From NCBI RefSeq assembly GCF_016127015.1, contig NZ_CP065972.1, forward strand, positions 1,612,001 to 1,676,000: DNA of 64,000 nucleotides, in the 5' to 3' direction. Source of the stretch: Corynebacterium tuberculostearicum (lineage in GTDB: Bacteria; Actinomycetota; Actinomycetes; Mycobacteriales; Mycobacteriaceae). Below the pieces are notes generated by a model. The model saw only the letters and a list, made by a program, of their open reading frames with translations. It made no database searches and was not told where the DNA came from. Numbering within the stretch: position 1 is the stretch's first letter; every line of letters begins with the position of its first letter. Positions 33,588-43,146 of this stretch are shown here, in pieces. The translations under genes were made by a program, and so were the position numbers.

Positions 33588-34207
33588 TTCTCCTCCACCT
33601 GGGGCATCTCGGTGCGGGAGCGCTTGAGCTCGAAGAAGTAGGGGTACTGGGCAAGGCGCAGGGAGGCGTCGAAAAGCTCGCCTGCTTCTTCCCCGGTAGG
33701 GATGCGGGTAATAACTGGGCCAAAGAAGGCGGTCTCGCCCAGCTTGATAACCGGGGTGCCTACCTCATCGCCCACAGCGGAAATGCCGTTGTGGTGGTAC
33801 TCGCGCAGCTTCTCGTCATAGTCCTCGGTATTGGCTACCTCGGCGAACTCTGCTGGGAGGTCCACCTCCGCTAGGGCTTGGGCGATGATGTCATCATAGG
33901 CGCCAAAGCCGGTGCGCATACCGTTGCCCTTGGCGTGAATCAGGGTGCCCATTGCGGTGTAGAGCTCGTCTACCTTCTCAGGGCGCTCGGCCTTGACCTT
34001 GGCAAAGACGCGGGCTGGGCCCCAGTTAGCCTTCATCATGTCCATGTAGTTGGAGTCCAGATCGCGGCCGTCATTGAGCACGGACAGGGACATCGGCTCG
34101 AACTCGACCTCGATGTCGCGCACCTTTTCTACTTCCTTAATCCAGCGCGAGGTGGCCCACGCGAAGGGGCAGGATACGTCGAACCAGAACTTTACTGCGT
34201 CAGCCAT
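33584..34207 (-). CDS. DsbA-fold protein of the mycothiol-dependent nitroreductase (Rv2466c) family
   Basis: 207 residues, similar throughout to M. tuberculosis Rv2466c, a thioredoxin-fold enzyme that uses mycothiol and reduces nitro prodrugs. KFWFDVSCPFAWATSRWI (6-23) is the active-site region, and GTPVIKLGETAFFGPV carries the cis-Pro. Rv2466c has a CPWC motif; here it is Cys13-Pro-Phe-Ala, so only the N-terminal Cys remains. AAAGGAG before ATG 34207. It lies between rpiB and pepN, as in M. tuberculosis. Confidence 0.92.
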   Translation of the reverse strand: MADAVKFWFDVSCPFAWATSRWIKEVEKVRDIEVEFEPMSLSVLNDGRDLDSNYMDMMKANWGPARVFAKVKAERPEKVDELYTAMGTLIHAKGNGMRTGFGAYDDIIAQALAEVDLPAEFAEVANTEDYDEKLREYHHNGISAVGDEVGTPVIKLGETAFFGPVITRIPTGEEAGELFDASLRLAQYPYFFELKRSRTEMPQVEEN

Positions 34208-34304
34208 GAATACTCCTTTGATTGAAAAAGTTTGCCCCACCAGCCTAGGTGCACGACTACTGTGGATGCAGAACTATTTTCGGCTTAGAAGGAGAATATA
34301 GGCC

Positions 34305-36821
34305 ATGACCTCTATAAACCTGACTCGCGAGGAAGCGGTTCAACGCTCCCGAATGATCGAGGTGGACCACTACGATGTCACTTTAGACCTCAAGTATTCG
34401 GATACCCACTTCCTGTCCACTACGAAGGTGAGCTTTAGCTCGCGAGAGATCGGCTCGACTTTTATCGATCTGCGCGCCGAAGAAATCCAGGAGGTACGCC
34501 TCAACGGCAATCCCCTGCCCACTGAGTCCTATAACCCTACCTACGGCATTCCCCTGTCTGGCCTCCAGGTAGCCGATTACACGCTAGAAGTCACCGCCAC
34601 GATCCCGTACTCCCGCACCGGTGAGGGTCTGCACCGCTTTGTAGACCCCGCCGATGACAAGGTCTACCTTTATACCCAGTTTGAAACCGCCGATGCCAAG
34701 CGCGTCTTCGCCTGCTTTGACCAGCCGGATATGAAGGCCACCTACGCGCTGCATTTCAAGGCACCCGAAGAGTGGACCATCATTAGCAATGGCCCGGTGA
34801 CCTGGGAAGGCGATGTAGCCAGCACGGCCATCGACTACCCACTATCGACCTACCTAGTAGCCCTGTGTGCCGGCCCGTACCACGAGGTCACCGATACCTG
34901 GCGCGGCGAGCTGACCGCACACCCAGAGGGCAAGCCGGCCCAAAAGCTCGAGGTGCCACTCGGCATCTACTGCCGCGCTTCGCTCGCCCACGCACTGGAT
35001 GCCGAGCGCCTGTTCACGGAGACCAAGCAGGGCTTTGATTTCTACCACCGCAACTTCGGTTTCCCCTACCCCTTTGGCAAGTATGACCAAATTTTCGTGC
35101 CGGAGTTCAACGCCGGCGCGATGGAAAATGCCGGCTGCGTCACCATCCGCGATGAGTACGTCTTTACTTCCCAGGCCACGCACTATAAGTACGAGCGCCG
35201 CGCCGATACCGTCCTGCACGAATTGGCGCATATGTGGTTCGGTGACCTGGTCACCATGCAGTGGTGGGACGATTTGTGGCTCAATGAGTCCTTCGCCACC
35301 TGGTCCGCCGCCATCTCCCAGGCGGAGGAAACCGAATACGATACCGCGTGGGTAACCTTTGCCAATGTGGAAAAGTCCTGGGCGTATCAGCAGGATCAGC
35401 TGCCGACCACCCACCCGATTTCCACCGATGCCAGCGATATCGAAACGGTGGAGCAAAACTTCGATGGCATCACTTACGCCAAGGGCGCTTCAGTGCTGAA
35501 GCAGCTGCAGGCTTATGTCGGCCGCGACAACTTCCTGGCTGGTGTGCGCCGCCACTTCGCCGCCCATGCATGGGGCAATGCCACCTTTGATGATCTGTTG
35601 CGCCACCTGGAAGAGGCCTCCGGCCGCGACCTTTCCTTCTGGGCGCAACAGTGGCTCAAGACCTCGGGCATCAATACGCTCAGCGTGGCACTCAATGCGG
35701 ATGAATCCGGCAACATCACTCATGCCTATCTCACCCAGAGCGGCGATACCCTGCGCACCCACCGCGTGGCGGTAGGCCTGTATAACCTGCAGGACGGCAA
35801 GGTGGTGCGCACCGATCGCATCGAGATGGATATCGATGGCGCTTCCACCGAGATTCCAGAGCTCATCGGCCGCCAGTTGGCAGACATTGATTTCCTGCTG
35901 CCCAACGACGATGACCTGACCTATTGCCTCATCGAGCTGGACGCGGGTTCCCTGCAATTCCTGCTGGACAATATTGATAAGTTCGTCGATCCTATGGCCC
36001 GCACCCTGTGCTGGTCTACCGCTTGGGAGATGACCCGCGCCGGTACTATGCGCGCCCGCGATTTCATCCAGCTGGTTGCCCGCGGCATGCAGGCGGAGAC
36101 GGAGCTCGCCGTCCTCGAGCGCATTGTCTTGCAGGCGTCTAGCGCGCTGAAGAACTATGCCGATCCACAGTGGGCCGCCCAGAGCACCCTGCTTGCCGAC
36201 GCCCTCCTCGACGGCGCCCACAGCCCCGATGCCCAGCGCTCCATCATCTGCACCCAGGCACTGGCGAAGATTCGCCTGCACGATAGCGCGCGCGACTATC
36301 TGCGCGGCGTGCTCGAGTCCTCCGCGGATGCGGGACTGCGCTGGTCCGCACTGGCGGCACTTGCCGCCGATGGCGCGGTAGAAGACGTCCCCGCTGCCGC
36401 GGACGCGCAACTCGAGCGCGATAATTCCGCCACCGGCTACTACTCTTCCCTGCGTGCCCGCGCAGCCGTGGCAACCGCCGAGAACAAGCGCGCGGTATGG
36501 GAAGAAATCGTGGCGGGAAATCTCACCAACCGCGAGCTCACCTCCAAGCTGGAAGGCCTGCTCTACCCGCATAGCGATGAGTTCCTGCCCACCGCGGAGT
36601 TCTTCGATATCGCAGAAAAGGTATGGTCTTCCCAATCCTCCGAGGTGGCACTGACCACCGTGACGGGTCTCTTCCCTGCCTGGGATATCACGCACAAGGG
36701 CCTGGAGCGCGCCGATGCCTTTTTGAAGAAGGATCTGCCGGGTGGTCTGCGCCGTACGGTCACCGAGCAGCGTGACCGCGTGGCCCGCGCGCTGCGCAAC
36801 CGCCAGGTCGACGCTAGCTAA
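34305..36821 (+). CDS. pepN: Aminopeptidase N (M1 family)
   Basis: Zinc metallopeptidase removing N-terminal residues from peptides; cytosolic. 838 residues. GAMENAGC (substrate-binding GxMEN) followed by VLHELAHMWFGDLV (HEXXH) and the downstream Glu in LWLNESFATW complete the zinc site. The C-terminal half is the ERAP1-like helical domain. AAGGAG lies 11 bases before ATG 34305. It overlaps the convergent GntR gene by 4 bases at the stop codons. Confidence 0.97.
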   Translation: MTSINLTREEAVQRSRMIEVDHYDVTLDLKYSDTHFLSTTKVSFSSREIGSTFIDLRAEEIQEVRLNGNPLPTESYNPTYGIPLSGLQVADYTLEVTATIPYSRTGEGLHRFVDPADDKVYLYTQFETADAKRVFACFDQPDMKATYALHFKAPEEWTIISNGPVTWEGDVASTAIDYPLSTYLVALCAGPYHEVTDTWRGELTAHPEGKPAQKLEVPLGIYCRASLAHALDAERLFTETKQGFDFYHRNFGFPYPFGKYDQIFVPEFNAGAMENAGCVTIRDEYVFTSQATHYKYERRADTVLHELAHMWFGDLVTMQWWDDLWLNESFATWSAAISQAEETEYDTAWVTFANVEKSWAYQQDQLPTTHPISTDASDIETVEQNFDGITYAKGASVLKQLQAYVGRDNFLAGVRRHFAAHAWGNATFDDLLRHLEEASGRDLSFWAQQWLKTSGINTLSVALNADESGNITHAYLTQSGDTLRTHRVAVGLYNLQDGKVVRTDRIEMDIDGASTEIPELIGRQLADIDFLLPNDDDLTYCLIELDAGSLQFLLDNIDKFVDPMARTLCWSTAWEMTRAGTMRARDFIQLVARGMQAETELAVLERIVLQASSALKNYADPQWAAQSTLLADALLDGAHSPDAQRSIICTQALAKIRLHDSARDYLRGVLESSADAGLRWSALAALAADGAVEDVPAAADAQLERDNSATGYYSSLRARAAVATAENKRAVWEEIVAGNLTNRELTSKLEGLLYPHSDEFLPTAEFFDIAEKVWSSQSSEVALTTVTGLFPAWDITHKGLERADAFLKKDLPGGLRRTVTEQRDRVARALRNRQVDAS
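36191..36204 (-). repeat. Recurring 14-mer, copy 3
   Basis: Inside pepN, reverse orientation. Confidence 0.8.
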
Positions 36822-37597
36822 GCCGGCTTTCCCGCGCCGTTGCCCTGGCCCGGTAGGGGTTGCGGCGCGGGATCCTCACCCAGGACCACCTCGACGTTGG
36901 CGATATCAGAGCGCAGTGACTCTTCAATATAGGCAAAGACCGCGCCCGATTTAGTCTTTAACAGCCGCACGAACCGAAGCAGCGGGTGAGATCGGCTCAC
37001 GTGCAAAAGTTTCTGCTCTTCGGTGCGCGCGGTAGCGGCACGCATGCTCTCGCGCTTAAAGACTGGCTTGAGGCTATAGCCAGCCAGGATTTCCATGATG
37101 GGCTCGCGCAGATCGTGCTGATTGAGATCGGGAGCCATATCTACCGGGATGGTGTAGCGCGAGAGGATGACGGGCTTGCCATCGACGGTATAGACGCGCT
37201 TGATATCCCACGCAAAGGTGGAATCGCTAACATCCAGGACCGCTGCCACATGCTTGGGCACGTGGGCCTTGTTAACGGAGACCACGCGCACGGCGGTATC
37301 GTGCCCGCGCTCGCGCAGCTGGGTGACGATATTGTCCTTGTTGGTCAGGCTCAGTGTAGGGGGAACCGTGCGCACGTAGGTGCCACCACTGCGCCCGCGG
37401 CGGCGGTCAATGAGGCCTTCTACTTCCAAAATGTCTAAAGCATGGCGCACGGTCATGCGCGCGACATGAAATTCTCGGACCAATTCGCGTTCGGTAGGAA
37501 ATTTCTGACCGGGTTCTAATTCATTGCGTTCGATCTTGTCGCGTAGGGCATCCGAGATACGGAGATAGGCGGGCCGTTTTCGGCTTTGGGAAGTCAC
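36818..37597 (-). CDS. GntR family regulator with UTRA domain (HutC subfamily)
   Basis: 259 residues. N-terminal winged helix with PGQKFPTERELVREFHVARMTVRHALDILEVEGLIDRRRGRSGGTYV, then a UTRA ligand domain (ILSRYTIPVDMAPDL ... LLRFVRLLKTKSGAVFAYIEESLRSD). UTRA domains bind small molecules such as sugar phosphates or histidine-related compounds; the effector is unknown. GTG start. TACACT lies about 8 bases before the start, and a perfect inverted repeat overlaps it, so self-repression is likely. Confidence 0.9.
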   Translation of the reverse strand: MTSQSRKRPAYLRISDALRDKIERNELEPGQKFPTERELVREFHVARMTVRHALDILEVEGLIDRRRGRSGGTYVRTVPPTLSLTNKDNIVTQLRERGHDTAVRVVSVNKAHVPKHVAAVLDVSDSTFAWDIKRVYTVDGKPVILSRYTIPVDMAPDLNQHDLREPIMEILAGYSLKPVFKRESMRAATARTEEQKLLHVSRSHPLLRFVRLLKTKSGAVFAYIEESLRSDIANVEVVLGEDPAPQPLPGQGNGAGKPA

Positions 37598-37608
37598 AGC
37601 CCCCGAGT

Positions 37609-37658
37609 GTAATGGACACCCCTGGAAACCAACCCCATTAATGTGTGATGTCCATTAC
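37609..37658. promoter_or_regulatory. Inverted repeat upstream of the GntR gene
   Basis: GTAATGGACA (37609-37618) and TGTCCATTAC (37649-37658), exact reverse complements with a 30-base spacer that also holds CATTAATG. One arm overlaps the predicted -10 box. Candidate operator for the adjacent GntR/UTRA protein. Confidence 0.6.
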
Positions 37659-37672
37659 CACAACTTGCGTTC

Positions 37673-38389
37673 CTACTTGCGCAGATGTAGTTCGATTCGC
37701 GGCCTGACCTGGATTTCCGTCAGCTGGGTGGTGGGCCCTGCCTCCACCACGGTACGAATGGCACGAGCCACCTCGGCTGGGGCAATGACCTGGGAGGGAT
37801 CATAATCCTGCAGCCCCTTCAGCATCGGAGTATCGGTAGGCCCCGGAGCCACAGTAGATACGCGGATTCCCGGCTCAGAGATGCGCAATCCATCGGCGAG
37901 TGCATACAACGCGTGCTTGGTCGCCGCGTAGATGACATTATCGCCGTAGCTGTGGCGTCCAGCGCCAGAGTTGATAAAGACCACGGTGCCCTCCGCTTTG
38001 CGCAACTGCGGCAGCAAGGCGCGGGTCAGCTCAGCAGGGGCATGCACGTTGAGGTCCATATGCGCGCGCCAATTTTCCGGCGTGGCTTCCTCCACGGAGT
38101 ACTTGGTAGCCCGCGCGGCAGCGTGGACGAGCACGTCCACGCGGTCTAGCTCCGGCAGCTTCATACCTTCATCGAGGCCGGCGACGAGGTCGATGGCCAC
38201 CGGCGTAATAGAGTCCGATTCGGGCAACTCCGCCGCGCTACGGCCCAGTGCGTACACGTGATAATCACCGGCTAGGTCAGCGATGATTTCGCGGCCCATG
38301 CCGCCGGTAGCGCCGGTGACGACGGCGACCTTCTGCGGGGCTTCGCTCTCCGAGTGTGCTGATGCGGTGACGTTCTTAGTATCAGTCAT
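37673..38389 (-). CDS. Short-chain dehydrogenase/reductase
   Basis: 238 residues. TGATGGMGREI (NAD(P)-binding), HAAARATK in place of the usual NAG strand, VFINSGAGRHS (catalytic Ser), YAATKHALY (Tyr and Lys), and VAPGPTDTPM are in order. Close in layout to corynebacterial SDR family oxidoreductases of unknown substrate. It lies just upstream of gntR on the same strand, 75 bases apart, with the inverted-repeat operator between them. Confidence 0.9.
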   Translation of the reverse strand: MTDTKNVTASAHSESEAPQKVAVVTGATGGMGREIIADLAGDYHVYALGRSAAELPESDSITPVAIDLVAGLDEGMKLPELDRVDVLVHAAARATKYSVEEATPENWRAHMDLNVHAPAELTRALLPQLRKAEGTVVFINSGAGRHSYGDNVIYAATKHALYALADGLRISEPGIRVSTVAPGPTDTPMLKGLQDYDPSQVIAPAEVARAIRTVVEAGPTTQLTEIQVRPRIELHLRK

Positions 38390-38454
38390 GCCGCCCCATC
38401 TTAGGGATCCTTCGCCTTCAGCGCCGCTCCGAACCAGTCACCGGCGGTAGCCGA

Positions 38455-39669
38455 TTAACGGAAGCGCTTAGGCACGTCCGGCTGGCCCAGGGTGAGCATC
38501 AAACGATTAGCCCAGTTGAAGAAGGAGGAAGCGTAGATGAGGTCCAGAATGGATTGATCATCGAATCCGGCCGCACGCAGGTCTGCGCATAGTGCCGCAT
38601 CGAAGGCGAACGGGGATTCCGTCAGCGCCACGGCGGCACGACGGATAAGATCCCATTCCTTTGAGCCAAGGTCGGCGTCGATACCCTCGTCCAAGAGGCG
38701 GTCTACGATTTCACGGTCGCCGCCTTCCTGGACGCACCGCGCCTGGTGCACGGAGGCACAGTACTCGCAGCCGTTGTAGCGCGAAGCCACAGTAGCGGCA
38801 AGCTCGCGGTCCGCACGGGAGAGGCCACCTTCGGTGTTATAGAAGATGTCTAGGTCAGTCAGCGTGCGCGCCTTCAAGGCCGCAGGGTCGCGGGCGAGCA
38901 AGCGGAAGTACTCGGAATCGATACGCTCTAGCTTGATGAGGGCATCGGTATGCACCGCGGTGAAATCCTCCTTCGCCAGCGCCTCTACCCAGGGCTTCCA
39001 GCCCAGGGAGTGGTTGACAAAGTGGTCCGGCAGCACGGTATCGGGCTGCAACGTAGTCGCGGTTACCTCCCAACCCGGATCGGCCACGCCGGCGGCGCGC
39101 TCGGCTGCGGGGTGGGATGCGGGATCCTCGCCAGAAAGCACGCGCAGTCCGTGGACCACGCGCAGCTGGAAGGCCAAAAATGCCACCAGCTGGGACAGGC
39201 TGACGATTTCCGTAGCGGACCATCCTGCGGCATCGAGGTGTCCGATCGCCTGCGGGGAGGCATCCTTGGGGTGGAAAGCCAAAAGGTGCGCCCAGTCGAG
39301 GGCGGCAGCTAGGCGCGTGCCCAGCGCGGCCTCCGCGGCGGTATCGCCGAAGATAAGGAAATCACCCTGGTGATACGGGCCGGTGGACACACCGCGCTGG
39401 CTCGCGGCGCGTACGGCGGCAACAAGGTCCTCGTCGGCCTCATCTTCCAGCAAGTCGAAGTAGAAATCCGCAGCCTCGCTCGCCTGGTAGATTGCAGCGG
39501 TAAAAGCCGCTACGGCATAGCGCTCCGTATAGGAGAACTCGCCTGGCTCTGCTGGCTCGAGCAAAGCGCTAAAGCTCAGTTGCGCATTGTCCTGCGCATC
39601 ATGGCGCGCACGGCGCAGCTGTTGCACCTCGGCGCTGGCGTGGGAGAGCTCATTAATAATGTCAGTCAT
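38455..39669 (-). CDS. Double CMD/alkylhydroperoxidase-domain protein (Avi_7170 + Avi_7169 type)
   Basis: 404 residues made of two AhpD/CMD-like halves. The N-terminal half (about 1-190) has the helical fold pattern but no CxxC. The C-terminal half (about 230-404) has RYNGCEYCASVHQ, the AhpD redox motif CxxCxxxH. Separate proteins corresponding to the halves are known as the Avi_7170 and Avi_7169 families and occur beside peptide/nickel-type ABC importers and flavin monooxygenases. Here both are fused and sit directly after such an importer operon (30 bases from the ATPase gene). A role in peroxide or thiol chemistry of the imported compound is inferred. Confidence 0.82.
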   Translation of the reverse strand: MTDIINELSHASAEVQQLRRARHDAQDNAQLSFSALLEPAEPGEFSYTERYAVAAFTAAIYQASEAADFYFDLLEDEADEDLVAAVRAASQRGVSTGPYHQGDFLIFGDTAAEAALGTRLAAALDWAHLLAFHPKDASPQAIGHLDAAGWSATEIVSLSQLVAFLAFQLRVVHGLRVLSGEDPASHPAAERAAGVADPGWEVTATTLQPDTVLPDHFVNHSLGWKPWVEALAKEDFTAVHTDALIKLERIDSEYFRLLARDPAALKARTLTDLDIFYNTEGGLSRADRELAATVASRYNGCEYCASVHQARCVQEGGDREIVDRLLDEGIDADLGSKEWDLIRRAAVALTESPFAFDAALCADLRAAGFDDQSILDLIYASSFFNWANRLMLTLGQPDVPKRFR

Positions 39670-39698
39670 ATTTTCAGTCCAACCTTTCTGGGGCGCGG

Positions 39699-41321
39699 TT
39701 ATAGCCCCAAGTTTAGGTCTCCGGCACGATAGCGGGAGCCAGGGATGGCGTCAATTAGTTGGCGCGTGTACTCGGTTTCCGGATGCGCAAAAACCTGCGC
39801 GGTAGGTCCGGATTCCACTTGCGTGCCGTGGGAGAGCACGGAAACGGTATCGGAAATTTGATTAACTACCGCCAGATCGTGGGAGATGAAGATATAGGTA
39901 AGTTCCAGCTCGCGCTGCAGCTCGTCGAGCAGGCGCAGGATCTGCGCCTGCACGGTGACGTCGAGCGCGGACACGGCCTCATCGAGCACCACGAGATCGG
40001 GCTCAATGATCATGGCGCGGGCGATGGCCACGCGCTGGCGTTGACCACCGGAGAGCTCGCGGGGACGGCGGGAAGCCATGGAAGAATCCAAGGCCACCAA
40101 ATCAAGAAATTCGCGTGCTTTGGCACGCGCATCCCGCTTGGAAGCGCCGGTGAAATTGCGCACCGGTTCGGCGATGGTATCGCCAATGCTCAAGCGCGGA
40201 TCCAGCGAGCCAAAAGGATTTTGGTAAACCATCTGGATCGAACGGCGCAGCTCGCGACGGCGCTTGCCACGGGCGGTGCTAATGTCTTCCCCGCCCAAGC
40301 GAATGCTGCCGGAGGTGGGCGTGCTCAACAAGGAAATGGCTCGGCCGGTGGTGGTCTTACCGGAGCCAGACTCCCCCACCAATGCATGGGTGGTGCCGCG
40401 GGCTACGGAAAAGTTGATGTCCTCCACCGCGGTGAAATCCCCGAAGCGTTGGCTCAGCCCTTCCACCTCGAGCAAGGTTTCGCGGTGCGCGGGCACGGCG
40501 GCCCGCACAGGAGATGCGGCCTGGGAGGAAGTGGGGGCGGTGAGCGAGGGGGCGTCGGCAAGCAGGCGCTTGGAGTAGGCGTGCTGGGGGTCGGTGAGGA
40601 CGCGGGCAGCAACGCCCGACTCGCGGACGGTGCCCTTTTCCATGACCACGATGTTATTGGCGCGGTCGCCCGCCACGGCCAGATCATGGGTAATGAAAAG
40701 GATGCCCATGGTGAGCTCTTCGCGCATCTCATCCAGGAGGTCCAGGATGATCTTCTGCACGGTGACATCAAGCGCGGAGGTAGGCTCATCGGCGATGATG
40801 AGCTCCGGCTCCAATGCCACGGCCGCGGCAATGAGCACGCGCTGCTTCATGCCGCCGGATAGCTCATGCGGGTACTGGTGATAGCGGCGCTGCGGATCAT
40901 CAATGCCCACACGCTCCAAAAGCTCCAGTGCACGCTTCTTCCGGGAGGCCTTATCGCCCTGCCCGTGGATGGCCATGCCCTCCTCCACCGAGGCACCGAT
41001 GGTCTTGAGCGGGTTAAGCGAGTTATTGGGATCCTGCGGAATCAAACCAATGCGGCGGCCGCGCAGTTCACGCCACTGCTTCTGGGAATACTGGGTCACG
41101 TCGCGGCCGTCGAAAGTAATGGTGCCAGAAACGATCGACGCATTGTCTGGCAGCAGGCCAATAGCGGCCATGGCGGAGGTGGACTTGCCGGAACCGGACT
41201 CGCCAACGATGGCGGTCATCTCGCCAGGGTTTACCTCGAGCTCAATGCCGCTTACCGCTTCTACCTCACCGTGCGCGGTGCGGTAGGTAATGGATAGATC
41301 ACTAATGCTAAGCAGGGACAT
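39699..41321 (-). CDS. ABC importer ATPase, two fused nucleotide-binding domains (Dpp/Opp type)
   Basis: 540 residues with two complete ABC cassettes. Domain 1: Walker A GESGSGKST (about 36), signature LSGGMKQR, Walker B LIIADEPTSAL. Domain 2: Walker A GESGSGKTT (about 312), signature LSGGQRQR, Walker B LVVLDEAVSAL. Equivalent to DppD and DppF joined. Overlaps the upstream permease gene by one base, so the operon is coupled. Energises import of the ligand bound by the lipoprotein encoded at 43147-44802. Confidence 0.95.
   Translation of the reverse strand: MSLLSISDLSITYRTAHGEVEAVSGIELEVNPGEMTAIVGESGSGKSTSAMAAIGLLPDNASIVSGTITFDGRDVTQYSQKQWRELRGRRIGLIPQDPNNSLNPLKTIGASVEEGMAIHGQGDKASRKKRALELLERVGIDDPQRRYHQYPHELSGGMKQRVLIAAAVALEPELIIADEPTSALDVTVQKIILDLLDEMREELTMGILFITHDLAVAGDRANNIVVMEKGTVRESGVAARVLTDPQHAYSKRLLADAPSLTAPTSSQAASPVRAAVPAHRETLLEVEGLSQRFGDFTAVEDINFSVARGTTHALVGESGSGKTTTGRAISLLSTPTSGSIRLGGEDISTARGKRRRELRRSIQMVYQNPFGSLDPRLSIGDTIAEPVRNFTGASKRDARAKAREFLDLVALDSSMASRRPRELSGGQRQRVAIARAMIIEPDLVVLDEAVSALDVTVQAQILRLLDELQRELELTYIFISHDLAVVNQISDTVSVLSHGTQVESGPTAQVFAHPETEYTRQLIDAIPGSRYRAGDLNLGL
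40550..40563 (+). repeat. Recurring 14-mer, copy 4
   Basis: Inside the ABC ATPase gene, between its two domains. Confidence 0.8.
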
Positions 41322-42133
41322 TAGGCCGCCTTTCGCAGTGTCTGGCTGAGGTGGTTAGCCGCGAGGACCACGGCGACGATCACAATGCCCGGGGCGATGG
41401 TCAACCAGCCGGCCGTGGCGATGTAATCGCGCGATTCAGAGATGAGAAGACCCCATTCCGGGGTTGGGGGCGGTGCGCCATAGCCCAAGAAGCCCAGGGT
41501 GGCTAGCTGCAAAATGGCCAGGCCAAATTGCAGGGCTGCTACAGCGAAAACCGCGGTGAGTGAATTGGGAAGAATATGGCGCACGAGCACTTGGAAGGAA
41601 GAACCGCCGGAGCCATAGGCGGCCTCGACGAAATCGGAGCCGGCAACGCTAAGCACCTGGGAGCGTGCAAGGCGCGCAAAAGTGGCCACGGAGGTGATAC
41701 CTACGGCGATGGCGGCATTGAAGATGCCGTGGCCCAGCACGATGATGACGGACAGGGAGAGCAGCAGGCCGGGGATGGACAGCAGCACGTCCACGATGCG
41801 CATGATGACGGCATCGACCCAGCCGCGGCGCACGCCGGCGATGATGCCCAAGATGGTGCCGACGATGAGGCCGAAAAGTACGGCCAGCAGCGCGCCGAGT
41901 AGGGATTGGCGCGCGCCATAGACCACGCGGGTGTAGAGATCGCGGCCGACGGCATCGGTGCCGAACCAGTGCTGGAAGCTGGGTTGTAATAGTGCCGTGG
42001 TGTCCCCGCCCTGATTAGGGTCTTGGGAGGTAAATAATTGGGGGAACAGCGCGCAGAGCACCGCCAGGCCCAGCACAATCAGCGAGATGATGGTGCCCGG
42101 GGTGAGCTTCAGCTGTGTGGATTTAAGCTTCAT
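41321..42133 (-). CDS. ABC importer permease (DppC type)
   Basis: 270 residues, about six membrane segments. The inner-membrane component signature is present around EAAYGSGGSSFQVLVRHILPNSLTAV (the EAA loop that contacts the ATPase). The N-terminal region SQDPNQGGDTTALLQPSFQHWFGTDAVGRDLYTRVVYGAR is typical of DppC/OppC. Overlaps the ATPase gene by 1 base and the DppB-type gene by 4 bases. Confidence 0.94.
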   Translation of the reverse strand: MKLKSTQLKLTPGTIISLIVLGLAVLCALFPQLFTSQDPNQGGDTTALLQPSFQHWFGTDAVGRDLYTRVVYGARQSLLGALLAVLFGLIVGTILGIIAGVRRGWVDAVIMRIVDVLLSIPGLLLSLSVIIVLGHGIFNAAIAVGITSVATFARLARSQVLSVAGSDFVEAAYGSGGSSFQVLVRHILPNSLTAVFAVAALQFGLAILQLATLGFLGYGAPPPTPEWGLLISESRDYIATAGWLTIAPGIVIVAVVLAANHLSQTLRKAA

Positions 42134-43143
42134 GCTTGGACCTTCTTCTCGTTCGTTGCGGTGGTATCGGCGGTGGTGGCAGCGGTGGCGGAGCTAGATG
42201 CAGTCTCGTGCTCGCGCTCGCGCAGGCGCACGTCAAGCACTGGGTAGAGCAGGTCCACAATCAGATTGATAAGGACAAAGACGGCGGCGGCAAGCACCAC
42301 GATGGCCAGTAGCACCGAGGTATCGCGATTAGCCACCGCATCCACGGTCAGCGCGCCAATGCCGTGGCGGGCGAAGACCGCCTCCGTCACCACGGAACCG
42401 CCGACGAGCTCACCAAAGGTAAGGCCAGCCATGGTCAGCGCCGGCAGCAGCGCGTTGCGCAGGACGTTGCGCCACAACAACCAGGCACCGCTAGCACCCT
42501 TGGCGCGCACTACCTGCACGAAGGACATATCCATGACCTCATCGATGGAGCGCAGCAGCACCTGCGCCAGCGGCGCGGCCACGAAGATAGCCAGGGTAAT
42601 TACCGGCAGGATGAGGCTTTGGGCGTCGCTCGCGCCGATGACCGGCACCCAGCCCAAGCCAAAGGAGAAAATCTGGATCAAAATGATGCCGATCCAGAAG
42701 GTGGGCAGGGAAACCATCACGGAAGGCAGGCTGCGGAAGAAACTGCGCAGCCAAGAAAATGGGCCGAAGGTGGAGACAATAGCCACCACGAAGGCCAGAA
42801 CCACGCCTACGAGGAAGGCGAAGACCGCCAGCGCCAGCGTGGAGGGAAGGGCATCTGCCAGCATCTCCGATACGGCGGTACCGGTGGCGACGGAAAAGCC
42901 GAAATCACCGGTGAGGAATCCGCCGAGCGCGCTGAAGTAGCGGCTTAAGATCGGCTCATCGGCGCCATAAACCTCGCGGATGGCGGCCAGCTGTTCGGCG
43001 TTGAGCCCCAAGTTGGGGTTGTCATAGCGGGTCGCGACGGCGTCACCAGGCAGTGCTGCTAGGAGGATGAAAGAAAGGGTGAAAGTTGCCCAGATGACGA
43101 GCACGGCTTGGCCGATGCGCAAGGCAATAGTTTTCAGACTCAT
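42130..43143 (-). CDS. ABC importer permease (DppB type)
   Basis: 337 residues with six membrane segments and the DppB/OppB N-terminus (FILLAALPGDAVATRYDNPNLGLNAEQLAAIREVYGADEPIL). The EAA loop lies in the segment MDMSFVQVVRAKGASGAWLLWRNVLRNALLPAL. The C-terminal tail is Thr- and Ala-rich (SSSATAATTADTTATNEKK). Three bases after the substrate-binding protein gene. Confidence 0.94.
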   Translation of the reverse strand: MSLKTIALRIGQAVLVIWATFTLSFILLAALPGDAVATRYDNPNLGLNAEQLAAIREVYGADEPILSRYFSALGGFLTGDFGFSVATGTAVSEMLADALPSTLALAVFAFLVGVVLAFVVAIVSTFGPFSWLRSFFRSLPSVMVSLPTFWIGIILIQIFSFGLGWVPVIGASDAQSLILPVITLAIFVAAPLAQVLLRSIDEVMDMSFVQVVRAKGASGAWLLWRNVLRNALLPALTMAGLTFGELVGGSVVTEAVFARHGIGALTVDAVANRDTSVLLAIVVLAAAVFVLINLIVDLLYPVLDVRLREREHETASSSATAATTADTTATNEKKVQA

Positions 43144-43146
43144 GGT

